Shown here in pieces: positions 35,045 to 44,026 of a DNA stretch of 53,645 bases. The notes under the pieces were generated by a model. It had not been told where the DNA came from. It did not search any database and saw only the letters and a list, made by a program, of their open reading frames with translations. This DNA is from Gammaproteobacteria bacterium (GTDB taxonomy: Bacteria > Pseudomonadota > Gammaproteobacteria > Arenicellales > UBA868): the NCBI GenBank assembly GCA_022450155.1, contig JAKUQR010000020.1, forward strand, positions 1-53,645, in the 5' to 3' direction. Every line of letters begins with the position of its first letter. Position 1 is the first letter of the stretch. Position numbers and translations under genes: made by a program.

Positions 35045-37147
35045 ATGGATAAAGGGTCTTGCCGCTTGGCAGTAGACATCGGCGGCACATTTACGGACGT
35101 GGTGCTGTGGTCGGCCCAGGGCCAGACCACAGCCAAAGTATTGACCACAGTACAAGCGCCTGAACAGGGTGTGCTGACCGCGGTACACCAGGTGCTGAAT
35201 GAGACCAAACGGTTGCTTTCGGACGTCAGTCTGATGATTCATGGGACCACGTTGGCCACCAATGCTTTGATTGAGCGTAAAGGCGCCATCACCGCATTTC
35301 TCACCAGCGAAGGATTTCGGGACATTCTCGAGATGGGTTATGAAAAGCGTTTTGCTCACTATGATCTGAATGCTGCTCGGGCGGCACCGCTGGTACCCCG
35401 GCCTTTACGCTATACGGTACCTGAGCGGATGACCGCAGATGGTCGTGTACACGTGCCGCTTGATCAGGGCGCGGTTCGCGAGGTAGCCAGGACACTGAAG
35501 AAAACCGGCGTGGAAGCGATCGCTGTCGGGTTTATTCATGCTTATGCGTATGCACAGCATGAGCAGATGGCAGCAGAAATACTCCAAGCAGAACTGCCCG
35601 GGGTGAACGTGTGCCTTTCCAGTGACGTATGTCCGGAGATGCGTGAATACGAACGTTTCTCTACGGTCTGTGCAAATGCCTATGTACAGCCACTGATGGC
35701 CGGTTATCTTGACCACTTGAGCAATCTTCTGATTCACCAGGGGCTGCGTTGTCCGCTTTACCTGATGATGTCGGGTGGCGGACTGACAACGCTGGATCAG
35801 GCAGTCCGCTATCCGGTGCGTCTCATTGAATCCGGGCCCGCCGGTGGGGTGCTCATGTCCGCGCGGCTTGCTTCAGCCCGAAGACTCGACAACGTAATGT
35901 CGTTCGATATGGGAGGTACCACTGCAAAGATCAGTCTGATCCAGAACGGCCAGCCAGACCGTAGTGCAACGTTTGAAGTGGCCCGTGAGTACCGCGATAT
36001 GAAAGGCAGTGGATTGCCAGTCCGAATTCCCGTGATCGATATGGTCGAGGTCGGTGCCGGCGGTGGGTCCATCGCCCGAGTTGATGCGCTGGGACGCATC
36101 AGTGTGGGTCCGGACAGCGCCGGATCGAAGCCTGGACCCGTGGCTTACGGGATGGGTGGTGACGAACCCACGGTGACGGACGCAGATCTGGTCCTGGGTC
36201 GACTCGATAGCCGCCGGTTTGCAGGTGGAGGACTGCAGCTTGATGAACAGGCTGCCCGCACCGCATTAGCAGTGACTATTGGTGAACCGCTTGCTCTTGA
36301 TGAGTACTGGCCGGCGGCCGGCGTGATCGAGATGGTGGAAGAAAATATGGCGAATGCGGCCCGCGTTCATGCTGTTGAGCGGGGCAAAGAATCCGGCGAG
36401 TACACGATGATTGCTTTTGGCGGTGCCGGGCCCCTCCACGCAGCTCGACTCGCTGAAAAACTGGGTATTGATCGCGTGATCATACCGTGGGGTGCCGGAG
36501 TGGGTTCGGCCATCGGTTTTTTGCAGGCGCCGGTGTCTTACCAGGTGGTTCGAAGTCTCAGAATTTTGATTGGAGCCGAAGATCTCTCACCGCTGATTGA
36601 TCTGCTGGACCAGATGCTCGGGGAAGCTACGCAGGTCGTTGTTGCGAGCGGTAGTAGTGAGACTCTCAAACACAACCGACAGGTCGCCATGCGTTATCAG
36701 GGACAGGGGCACGAGCTATCTGTCGATCTCCCCGATGGTCCGGTCACTGGCCAAACGCTTGAACTTCTTCGGTTGGACTTTGAATCGCTATATCGACAGG
36801 TCTATGGTCTGACGATGCCCGATATTGCAGTCGAGTGTGTCTCCTGGTCTGTCACGGTCATGACACCTGCTGCTGCAGTGACGCCTGTGAAAGAACCTGC
36901 CCGTACGCAGTTGCTCAAACCGTGCAAAACCCGGCCAACCTACGACCCGGAAGGCGGCATGATGGCAGATGCCGCACTCTACTGGCGGGTCGAACTGAAT
37001 CCAGGGGACTGGTTGGTTGGGCCCGCACTGGTTCAGGAAGATGAAACAGCCACGTTCGTACCGTCTGGATGTACATGCACCGTCGACGAAGGGCTTGCGC
37101 TTGTCGTTGATCGTGAAAACACCAATGCCCCAAGGGCAATGTCATGA
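35045..37147 (+). CDS. hyuA: Hydantoinase A/oxoprolinase family protein (set 3)
   Basis: A 700-residue HyuA subunit. [68 protein letters not shown] and [17 protein letters not shown] mark the ATPase fold. The second phosphate loop has TTAKISL instead of the TSADI/TSFDV of sets 1 and 4, a difference that may reflect another subfamily. AGGAG precedes the ATG at 35045; an upstream ATG at 35021 has no such site. The stop overlaps the start of hyuB (ATGA). It is divergent from kynureninase, which suggests regulation by the same factor. Confidence 0.92.
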   Translation: MDKGSCRLAVDIGGTFTDVVLWSAQGQTTAKVLTTVQAPEQGVLTAVHQVLNETKRLLSDVSLMIHGTTLATNALIERKGAITAFLTSEGFRDILEMGYEKRFAHYDLNAARAAPLVPRPLRYTVPERMTADGRVHVPLDQGAVREVARTLKKTGVEAIAVGFIHAYAYAQHEQMAAEILQAELPGVNVCLSSDVCPEMREYERFSTVCANAYVQPLMAGYLDHLSNLLIHQGLRCPLYLMMSGGGLTTLDQAVRYPVRLIESGPAGGVLMSARLASARRLDNVMSFDMGGTTAKISLIQNGQPDRSATFEVAREYRDMKGSGLPVRIPVIDMVEVGAGGGSIARVDALGRISVGPDSAGSKPGPVAYGMGGDEPTVTDADLVLGRLDSRRFAGGGLQLDEQAARTALAVTIGEPLALDEYWPAAGVIEMVEENMANAARVHAVERGKESGEYTMIAFGGAGPLHAARLAEKLGIDRVIIPWGAGVGSAIGFLQAPVSYQVVRSLRILIGAEDLSPLIDLLDQMLGEATQVVVASGSSETLKHNRQVAMRYQGQGHELSVDLPDGPVTGQTLELLRLDFESLYRQVYGLTMPDIAVECVSWSVTVMTPAAAVTPVKEPARTQLLKPCKTRPTYDPEGGMMADAALYWRVELNPGDWLVGPALVQEDETATFVPSGCTCTVDEGLALVVDRENTNAPRAMS

Positions 37148-38805
37148 ACGCGGTTTTAGGGCATCAGTCTCGTCAGTCGATCGATAAACAGGTGATGTGG
37201 ACCCGTCTGATCTCGGTGGTTGAGGAACAGGCACAGGCACTGCTGCGTACAGCATTCGGGTCAGTGGTGCGGGAAGCAGGTGATCTGTCTGCTGGTGTGT
37301 ACGACCTCAAAGGTCAGATGCTGGCTCAGGCTGTGACGGGTACGCCTGGGCACGTGAACACGATGGCGATGGCAGTCGGCCACTTTCTCGAGCGTTTCCC
37401 AAGTGAAACAATGAAGCCGGGAGATGTTTTTGTGACCAACGACCCCTGGATGGGGACCGGACATTTGTTCGACTACGTGATGTTGACGCCAGCTTTTCGT
37501 GGCCAGGATCCAGTTGCTTTTTTTGCCTCGACCTGCCATGTCACCGATGTCGGCGGGCGCGGGTTTACGGCCGATGCCACTTCAATGTTCGAGGAAGGGG
37601 TGCTTATTCCCCATATTCGGATTCGATCAGCGGGCACATTGAATGATGACGTGCTTGGTATTATCCAGGCCAATAGTCGCAATCCAGTCGAGGTCATGGG
37701 TGATATTCGTTCGCTGTTGTCCTGCAACGATGCGGGTGTTGCGCGTTTTGCAGATATGCTTGACGAGTTTGGACTCGATTCGCTGGATGATCTATCTAGA
37801 CACATCATTGAATCGTCCGCCATTGCGATGCGTCATGCGATCCGCTCTGTGCCAGATGGTATTTATGCTTCGCAGATGACAATCGACGGGTATGAAAAGC
37901 CGATCGTACTCGAGGCTCGTTTGACAGTAGATAAGGAAAGAATTTATCTAGACTACGGCGGGTCATCCTCGGCTTCACGCTTTGGTATCAATTCACCCAA
38001 GTGTTATACAGACGCTTATTCTGTGTTTGGCCTTAAGTGTGTTATTGCCCCAGATGTTCCCAACAATGCCGGTTCGTTGGGGTGCTTTGAAATAGAGGCC
38101 GAACCGGGCTCCTGTGTGGCGCCTGAGCGTCCGGCACCCGTGACGGCACGGCATGTGATCGGGCAGATGTTGCCGGACATTGTTTTTGGGTGCTTGGCAC
38201 AGGCGCTGCCCGATCGTGTACCGGCCGAGAGTGCGGGTTCGATCTGGGTGCTGGCGATGACCAGCATGGAAGATGCCACCGGCGACGCGCGCTTCAACGT
38301 GATGAACGTGGGACTGGGTGGCATTGGCGCAGGGCCCGAGTACGATGGTATGAGCACAACAGCTTTTCCGTCAGGTGTAGGTACGATCCCGATCGAAGTG
38401 ACTGAAACAGAGGCTCCGTTGATCTTCCACCGTAAGGAGCTGTTACCGGATTCAGGCGGTGCTGGTGCGACGCGTGGTGGTCTGGCGCAGATCATTGAAG
38501 TCGGCCACGCCAATTCTGAGCCTTTTCTGGTGTCGGCGGCGACGTGGGATCGACTGAACTACCCGGCCCGGGGACGGCATGGCGGGTGTGATGGCGGATC
38601 TGGCGCTGCATATCTGGGTTCAGGTAAGCAACTGATCGGGAAAAAAACTCACCGCATCCCCGCCGATGAAACGTTAGTCATCGAAACGCCCGGGGGCGGC
38701 GGTTTTGGTGATCCCGAAAGGCGCTCTGATGCGCAGATCGAAGCGGATACCGAAGCCGGTTACGTGAGTAAGACCAGAGCGATTGTCGATTACCGCAAAA
38801 ACTAG
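37144..38805 (+). CDS. hyuB: Hydantoinase B/oxoprolinase family protein (set 3)
   Basis: A 553-residue HyuB subunit, translationally coupled to the HyuA upstream. The metal-site strings are VTNDPWMGTGHLFDYVMLTP and STCHVTDVGGRGFTAD; both keep the NDP...H..D and H..D.GG patterns. The middle part has PVTARHVIGQMLPDIVFGCLAQALP, and the C terminus has TPGGGGFGDPERR. It has an unusual N-terminal extension of about 20 residues before QVMWTRLISVVEEQAQALLRTAF. With HyuA it should open a cyclic amide using ATP; the substrate may be linked to aromatic amino-acid breakdown given the divergent kynureninase. Confidence 0.9.
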   Translation: MNAVLGHQSRQSIDKQVMWTRLISVVEEQAQALLRTAFGSVVREAGDLSAGVYDLKGQMLAQAVTGTPGHVNTMAMAVGHFLERFPSETMKPGDVFVTNDPWMGTGHLFDYVMLTPAFRGQDPVAFFASTCHVTDVGGRGFTADATSMFEEGVLIPHIRIRSAGTLNDDVLGIIQANSRNPVEVMGDIRSLLSCNDAGVARFADMLDEFGLDSLDDLSRHIIESSAIAMRHAIRSVPDGIYASQMTIDGYEKPIVLEARLTVDKERIYLDYGGSSSASRFGINSPKCYTDAYSVFGLKCVIAPDVPNNAGSLGCFEIEAEPGSCVAPERPAPVTARHVIGQMLPDIVFGCLAQALPDRVPAESAGSIWVLAMTSMEDATGDARFNVMNVGLGGIGAGPEYDGMSTTAFPSGVGTIPIEVTETEAPLIFHRKELLPDSGGAGATRGGLAQIIEVGHANSEPFLVSAATWDRLNYPARGRHGGCDGGSGAAYLGSGKQLIGKKTHRIPADETLVIETPGGGGFGDPERRSDAQIEADTEAGYVSKTRAIVDYRKN

Positions 38806-38830
38806 AGTATGCTGCCTCGATCACCTGAAT

Positions 38831-38847
38831 CTACTTTTTTAAAGTAG
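38831..38847. promoter_or_regulatory. Perfect inverted repeat upstream of the acyl ligase gene
   Basis: CTACTTT and AAAGTAG flank TTT, ending about 22 bases before the start at 38870. The stem is A/T-rich and lies between hyuB and the ligase gene, so it may be an operator or affect translation of the ligase rather than terminate transcription. Confidence 0.35.
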
Positions 38848-38869
38848 CTGAACCGGCTGTTCAAGAGTG

Positions 38870-40528
38870 ATGTCGATGACATCTTCACAAGCCTCTAATC
38901 GTACGAACACTGTCAGCCAGCTGATTGACGCACGCGCTGACGCAGTGCCGAAGAGCACTGCCCTTATCGATAGAGGTAGGATCTGGACTTACGCCGAACT
39001 TGCCGCAGAATCGCGGCGTCTTGCAGGTGGCTTACTCAAGCTAGGTATCGGATCGGGTGATCGAGTCGGTTTCTGGCTACCGAATATTGCCCAGTACCTT
39101 ACGCTTCATATCGCCTGCGCCCGGATCGGGGCGATCACGATATCAATCAATACCCGTTTTCGCTCGAGTGAGGTGGGTGACATCGTGGGGCGATCCGGTT
39201 GCCGGGCGCTCGTGCTGTGGCCCTCATTCAAGGACATTGCATTCCTCGATATCTTGGCAGAGGTCGATAGTGCACAGCTGGAACAGCTTGAAATTCTTAT
39301 CACTTACAGCGAAGACGACCAGGTAACTCAGTTACCGGGGCGACAATTAAGCCGGCGTACCGTGTCCTATACCGACCTTGCACGGTCGAAGATGTTTGCC
39401 GGCGACGCTGCCAATGCGCAAAGTGGTGTGGTCGTATTTACCACCTCAGGAACCACGGCTGCGCCTAAGTTGGTTCTGCACAGTCAGGCCAGTATCAGCC
39501 ACCACGCGCACGATGTGGCTTCGTTTTTCGATTGGAACGACCCGGACGCTGTGCTGCTTCAAGTATTGCCGCTGTGTGGTACGTTCGGACATGCCGGTGC
39601 GATGGCTGCTTTATCAGCTGGCTGCCCGATGGTGTTGATGCCTGTTTTTTCTGACCATGAGGCTGTTCAGCTTATGCAGTCACATCGGATCACGCACTGT
39701 AACGGCTCGGATGAAATGTTCGCGAGAATGCTGACAGTTGTAGACGATCCCCATCCCTTTCCACTGTTCCGGTCCGGCGGTTATGCTGCTTTTAATCCTT
39801 TGTATCAGGATATTGTTGCCAAGGCTCATGATCGTGGAATGAACCTGGTTGGTCTCTATGGCATGAGTGAGATACAGGCACTTTATGCCCGTCAGGACCC
39901 TTTAGCAGCTGTCGACCAGCGTGAGCGATGCGGCGGTTATCCTGCGTCGACAGATTCCCACGTACGGGTACGGGATCCTGAGAGCAAAGAGATACTGCCG
40001 CACGGGCGTGTGGGTGAACTCGAGGCGAGGGGTCCCAGTCGTATGATCGGTTATTTGGGGGACGCGACCGCCACTGAATCAGTCTTCACCAGCGATGGAT
40101 TTGTACGTAGCGGGGACCTGGGCTATACGGAAAGCGATGGTGGTTTTGTGTTTCTGGGCCGGATCGGTGATGCCATCCGCCTGGGCGGGTTTCTGGTCAA
40201 TCCGGCTGAGATCGAGCAGCATATTGAACAGCATCCCGCGGTTGAAAGAGTGCAGGTGGTGGCGGTGGATACCCAGGCTGGTACCAGAGCTTACGCATTC
40301 GTGATCCCTGCGGAAAATGCCCGCCTACATAAAGATGCACTGCTTGCTCACTGTGCCGGCGGTATGGCGAGCTTTAAGGTCCCCATCGGTGTCCAGTTAC
40401 TGAATCAATTTCCAGTGACCGACAGTGCCAACGGCATCAAGATTCAGAAAAGCCGTCTGCGTGAAATGGCATCCGCTCAGCTGAGTCAGGATAAACAGTC
40501 CCCCGACACCGATTCAATGGACCCTTGA
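38870..40528 (+). CDS. AMP-dependent acyl-CoA synthetase/ligase
   Basis: About 552 residues of the ANL adenylating superfamily. Core motifs in order are FTTSGTTAAPKLVLHSQA (P-loop, A3), GLYGMSEIQALY (A5), RSGDLGYTESDGGFVFLGRIGD (A7-A8, with the catalytic Asp and hinge), IRLGGFLVNPAEIE and the C-terminal Lys in SANGIKIQKSRLRE (A10). It activates a carboxylic acid as acyl-AMP and probably forms the CoA thioester. Start choice is uncertain: GTG 38867, ATG 38870 or ATG 38876, the last best spaced from AAGAG. It lies 60 bases after hyuB set 3 and may activate the acid released by that pathway. Confidence 0.88.
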   Translation: MSMTSSQASNRTNTVSQLIDARADAVPKSTALIDRGRIWTYAELAAESRRLAGGLLKLGIGSGDRVGFWLPNIAQYLTLHIACARIGAITISINTRFRSSEVGDIVGRSGCRALVLWPSFKDIAFLDILAEVDSAQLEQLEILITYSEDDQVTQLPGRQLSRRTVSYTDLARSKMFAGDAANAQSGVVVFTTSGTTAAPKLVLHSQASISHHAHDVASFFDWNDPDAVLLQVLPLCGTFGHAGAMAALSAGCPMVLMPVFSDHEAVQLMQSHRITHCNGSDEMFARMLTVVDDPHPFPLFRSGGYAAFNPLYQDIVAKAHDRGMNLVGLYGMSEIQALYARQDPLAAVDQRERCGGYPASTDSHVRVRDPESKEILPHGRVGELEARGPSRMIGYLGDATATESVFTSDGFVRSGDLGYTESDGGFVFLGRIGDAIRLGGFLVNPAEIEQHIEQHPAVERVQVVAVDTQAGTRAYAFVIPAENARLHKDALLAHCAGGMASFKVPIGVQLLNQFPVTDSANGIKIQKSRLREMASAQLSQDKQSPDTDSMDP

Positions 40529-40635
40529 TCGAAAACCGACTCGCTGGCAAAGTTTCCCGAACGGGCTTACCTGATTTGTTAAAGTACAGCTGAGGCGATT
40601 TAAATTCACCGTATCTTGGTGTCGAGAGGTTGGCT

Positions 40636-41502
40636 ATGACGATAGAACTGCGGCCATTGCACGGCGATTTTGGGGTCGAGATTCTGAACGTTGATATCAG
40701 TGCCGGTCTGGATGATGCGGAATTCGCGGAAATCGAACAGGCTGTTGAGGACTACTCGGTAGTACTCATGAAGCACCAGAATCTGGATGACGACCGGCAA
40801 CTGGCATTCAGCAATCGGTTCGGCGAACTCGAGTTTGACCATGTGACTTACGGTCGTGACCGTCGTGTCCGCTACGTCTATCGGATCGGGAATATTGATC
40901 GGGATGGCAACCATATGCCCGCCAGTCACGAACGCGTTGTGTTTTCGACCGGGAATCAGATGTGGCACACCGACTCATCATTCAGGCCCGCGCCCGCGAA
41001 GTTTTCGATTTCCTATGCCTACGAGGTCACGCCCCAAGGCGGTGAGCTTGAATTCGTCAGCGCTAGAGCTGCTTATGCTCGGTTGCCCGAGTCAATACAG
41101 TCCACCATGAATGATCTGGTTGTGACGCACGACTATGTATTCTCTCGGAGTAAGGTCAGTCCGGATGCAGTTACGCCGTCACATGCTGAGTCGTTGCCAC
41201 CAGTTCCTCAGCGTTTGGTTCGTACCAATCCGGTCAACGGAAAGAAGAATTACTATGTCGGTTCTCATGCGCGTTCGATAGAAGGCTGGTCGGATAACGA
41301 TGCCCGTGTACTGCTCGACGATCTGCTTGATCGCGCTATTCAGCCCGAGTGTATTTACAGCCACCGCTGGGAGACCCAAGATCTTCTAATCTGGGACAAT
41401 CGATGCATTCTGCACCATGGCCGTCCTTTCGACGCCGATCGTTATCGACGTCGGATGCATCAGATACGCGTCACTTGTGGTTGTTCATCAATGGACGAAT
41501 AA
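40636..41502 (+). CDS. TauD/TfdA family 2-oxoglutarate-dependent dioxygenase
   Basis: A 288-residue Fe(II)/2-oxoglutarate oxygenase. Iron ligands are His111 and Asp113 (QMWHTDSSFRP) and His260 (WDNRCILHHGRPFD); Arg271-273 (RYRRRMHQIRV) can bind 2-oxoglutarate. The N-terminal GVEILNVDIS and VLMKHQNLDDDRQLAFSNRFG resemble 2,4-D and alpha-ketoglutarate dioxygenases. The substrate is unknown. The ATG at 40636 follows GAGAGG; an in-frame TTG at 40630 is less likely. It follows the ligase by about 107 bases and converges with a Rid gene. Confidence 0.9.
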   Translation: MTIELRPLHGDFGVEILNVDISAGLDDAEFAEIEQAVEDYSVVLMKHQNLDDDRQLAFSNRFGELEFDHVTYGRDRRVRYVYRIGNIDRDGNHMPASHERVVFSTGNQMWHTDSSFRPAPAKFSISYAYEVTPQGGELEFVSARAAYARLPESIQSTMNDLVVTHDYVFSRSKVSPDAVTPSHAESLPPVPQRLVRTNPVNGKKNYYVGSHARSIEGWSDNDARVLLDDLLDRAIQPECIYSHRWETQDLLIWDNRCILHHGRPFDADRYRRRMHQIRVTCGCSSMDE

Positions 41503-41547
41503 GCGGTTCGACGGCAATACGTCTGATGGTAGAACCCAGCAAGTAGG

Positions 41548-41937
41548 TTAGCTTCTTGCAGCCCAAGCTTCGATTTCAACAAAGATGCCAGGTGATGCCA
41601 GTCCGTCGACAATCACCAGTGTCGATGTAAAGATCGTTTCATCGCCGATTACTCTAGATCTTGCCAAACGGTAGTCCTCAATAAAGCGTGAATCGGTTAA
41701 GTACACCGTGGTTTTGACCAGATCCGATTTACGCATGCCCTGATCGCGCAGACAACTCACGATATTGCGTAGAGTCTGTTCCGTCTGTTTGCGAATGCCG
41801 TTTGCGAGGTTGCCTTTCTTGTCTATACCGACCTGACCGGAAAGAACCAGCCATTGTGCATTGGCTGGCACCAGGGTCGTATGACAGTATTTACCCAGGG
41901 GCTTGTGAACCGCCGCTGGATTTGAAGAAATATTCAT
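41548..41937 (-). CDS. Rid family protein lacking the catalytic Arg
   Basis: A 129-residue Rid-family protein: YCHTTLVPANAQWLVLSGQVGID, EQTLRNIVSCLRDQGMRKSDLVKTTVYLTDSR and FVEIEAWAARS are diagnostic. In true RidA deaminases the segment before the last strand reads RxxVxVxxLP; here it is TSTLVIVDGLASPGIF, so the catalytic Arg is absent. This points to one of the non-deaminating Rid subgroups. The start is ATG 41937, preceded by GTGGAGG; an upstream GTG at 41949 is less likely. It is divergent from the operon beginning at 42109. Confidence 0.88.
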   Translation of the reverse strand: MNISSNPAAVHKPLGKYCHTTLVPANAQWLVLSGQVGIDKKGNLANGIRKQTEQTLRNIVSCLRDQGMRKSDLVKTTVYLTDSRFIEDYRLARSRVIGDETIFTSTLVIVDGLASPGIFVEIEAWAARS

Positions 41938-41963
41938 TGTTGCCTCCACTGTTGTCTATTCTG

Positions 41964-41985
41964 AGTTACCGAAGTTACCGCGTAA
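41964..41985. promoter_or_regulatory. Tandem GTTACC elements in divergent promoter region
   Basis: GTTACCG occurs twice with a 9-base period, and the second copy forms TTAC-CGC-GTAA. It lies in the divergent region between the Rid gene (start 41937) and the operon starting at 42109. Weak, but placed where an operator would be. Confidence 0.2.
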
Positions 41986-42108
41986 GGTGATCTGTAAGTG
42001 TAAACGCGGACCACGTTTTGAAGGTAACAACATCACTCAACCCTGCGTAGAATGGGAGGTCTGGGGCATCAATGACAATCTGCTGTTGAGACTGGTTGGG
42101 ATTTTAGA

Positions 42109-42873
42109 ATGGTCGATTCGAAGGTTCGGTATGACGACGCGTTGGGTTGGCGTCTGAAGCTGGGTGTAATTGTGCCTGCAACCAATACCATTGTTGAGCC
42201 TGAGTTTCACAGCATGACCCCTGCTGGCGTGACTTGCCATACCGGGCGTTTCCCGCTCAAGGATGTCCAGATCTCCAGCGATGACGATTTCGAGCGTTTG
42301 GTCGCCGATATTCATGCCAACCTGGATCGGGCAGTCGACGACCTGATGTCAGTCGCGCCTGATCACATTATCGTGGGGGTTTCTGCTGAATCTTTCTGGG
42401 ATGGTGCAGATGGTGCAGAGGTAATTAAGAACCGATTGGCGGAAAAGACTGGTGTCTCGATCACGCTGGGATCTGATGCTGCACGGATGGCGCTGGAGGC
42501 TGTGGCCGCACAGCGCATAGGCGTATTGACACCTTACTGGCCAGTCGCCGATGAGCGTGTGCGGCAGTATTTTAACCAATGCGGTTTTACTGCAGTCAGA
42601 GTGACGGGTCTTAAGGCAACCAGTCCCCTCAATATTGCCGAACAGAGTCGGGACACATTACGCCATGCCATCCTCGGTCTTGATGGCGACGATATCGATA
42701 CGATCGTCCAGGTCGGGACTAACCTTGCGCTTGCTGCACTGGCCGATGAGCTTGAGTTAGAACTGGGAAAACCAGTGATCGCCATCAACGTTGCCCTGTA
42801 CTGGCACGCACTGAGGCAAAACGGCATCAATGAGGCTATTCCAGGATTTGGCCGGTTACTGAAAGATTTGTAG
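42109..42873 (+). CDS. Asp/Glu racemase-fold protein (maleate isomerase / arylmalonate decarboxylase-like)
   Basis: A 254-residue protein. LGVIVPATNTIVEPEFHSMTPAGVTCHTGRFPL at the N terminus (parts: VIVPATNTIVEPEF, HTGRFPL), GVSAESFWDGADG, AQRIGVLTPYWP and IVQVGTNLALAALADELE show kinship with maleate cis-trans isomerases and arylmalonate decarboxylases. The two catalytic cysteines of maleate isomerase are not conserved: VS replaces the first (about residue 92) and GTN replaces CTN at the second. Only two Cys are present elsewhere. The chemistry must therefore differ. It is the first gene of a unit with an LDH2 dehydrogenase, IDO and SDR. Confidence 0.82.
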   Translation: MVDSKVRYDDALGWRLKLGVIVPATNTIVEPEFHSMTPAGVTCHTGRFPLKDVQISSDDDFERLVADIHANLDRAVDDLMSVAPDHIIVGVSAESFWDGADGAEVIKNRLAEKTGVSITLGSDAARMALEAVAAQRIGVLTPYWPVADERVRQYFNQCGFTAVRVTGLKATSPLNIAEQSRDTLRHAILGLDGDDIDTIVQVGTNLALAALADELELELGKPVIAINVALYWHALRQNGINEAIPGFGRLLKDL

Positions 42874-42913
42874 GCGATTCCTAACACTGCAGTTCAACAC
42901 AGCTTCACCATCA

Positions 42914-44026
42914 TTGAAAACCACCACTGACCAGAACTCTGTAGCTGGAACCCCGGCGGACAAAGATTTCAGCGGGCGTCGTATTGCTGCCGATAAACTG
43001 AGGCTTCTGGGTGTTCGCTTGCTGTCAGCAGCAGGCATGTCACACGATGACGCAGCCATGGTTTCCGAGCACGTGGTGGGTAACAGCCTGATGGGCGTGG
43101 ACTCACATGGCGTGGTGCGTTTTGCTCAATACATGTCGCTTATCGAATCAGGTGCAATCGATCCCGCCGGTACACCGCTTGTAGTCATTGATGAACCAAC
43201 AATGATCCGGATTGATGGTCGTGGTGGACACGGTGTTCCCGCTATGGTGCAACTTGCGGAATGCACAGCTCAGAAAGCGCGTACTGCCGGAATGGCGACC
43301 GGTGCTCTGGTGAACTGTGGTCACACGGGTCGGATTGGCGCCTACGCTGAAACGATTGCGCGTCAGGGTTGTTTTGCCGTGATTATTGGTGGTGGTGGAC
43401 ATACCCGCGGCAATCCCAAAGTGGCACCCTATGGTGGTCGAGAAGGAATCATGGGGACCAATCCTTACACGTTGGCCCTTCCGGGTGGTCCGACAGGCGT
43501 TGTGGTGGTGGATTTTGCGACATCCACCAGCGCTCAAGGCAAGCTGCTGGCAGCCTCTAAAACAGGAGAGCCTCTGCCGCCGGGAACCATTCTAGACCGT
43601 GACGGGCGGCCGAGTATTGATGCCCGGGACTACTATGCGGGGGGCGTACTGCTGCCGGCAGCCGGACCCAAAGGCTACGGACTGGGGCTCATTGGCGAAC
43701 TGCTCGCCCATGGGGTCCTGGGTCAGGCAAGGGCACTGAACTGGCTGGTGCTGGCTGTTGATCTCGACCTGCTGGGCGATGATGACTACGTCAGTAGAAT
43801 TGACGACTATCTGGAATGGGTCAAAGGACGTGCGCCGGCGGAAGGATTTGACGAAGTGATGATTCCGGGCGAACCCGAACAGCGTTGTCGAAAATTGCGG
43901 GAACAGTCGGGGATTCCAGTTGCCGATGAAATATGGCAGGAGATCATCGACTGGGCCGATCGGATGGGTATCGTGCTGTCTGACATCGAAGCGAATTCTG
44001 ATTTTCACGGGGCACAGGTGCGCTGA
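42914..44026 (+). CDS. LDH2-type malate/lactate/ureidoglycolate dehydrogenase
   Basis: A 370-residue NAD(P)-dependent dehydrogenase of the Ldh2/YlbC family. VDSHGVVRFAQYMSLIESGAI, the catalytic His in VNCGHTGRIGAYAE, the MGTNPYTLALPG string and VVDFATSTSAQGKLLAA are diagnostic, and PKGYGLGLIGELLAHGVLG follows. Relatives oxidise L-malate, L-lactate, ureidoglycolate or reduce 2-oxo acids and cyclic imines. The start is TTG 42914, chosen because the family alignment needs the residues before the first internal ATG; the ribosome site is poor. Its stop overlaps the IDO start by one base (TGATG). Confidence 0.88.
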   Translation: MKTTTDQNSVAGTPADKDFSGRRIAADKLRLLGVRLLSAAGMSHDDAAMVSEHVVGNSLMGVDSHGVVRFAQYMSLIESGAIDPAGTPLVVIDEPTMIRIDGRGGHGVPAMVQLAECTAQKARTAGMATGALVNCGHTGRIGAYAETIARQGCFAVIIGGGGHTRGNPKVAPYGGREGIMGTNPYTLALPGGPTGVVVVDFATSTSAQGKLLAASKTGEPLPPGTILDRDGRPSIDARDYYAGGVLLPAAGPKGYGLGLIGELLAHGVLGQARALNWLVLAVDLDLLGDDDYVSRIDDYLEWVKGRAPAEGFDEVMIPGEPEQRCRKLREQSGIPVADEIWQEIIDWADRMGIVLSDIEANSDFHGAQVR

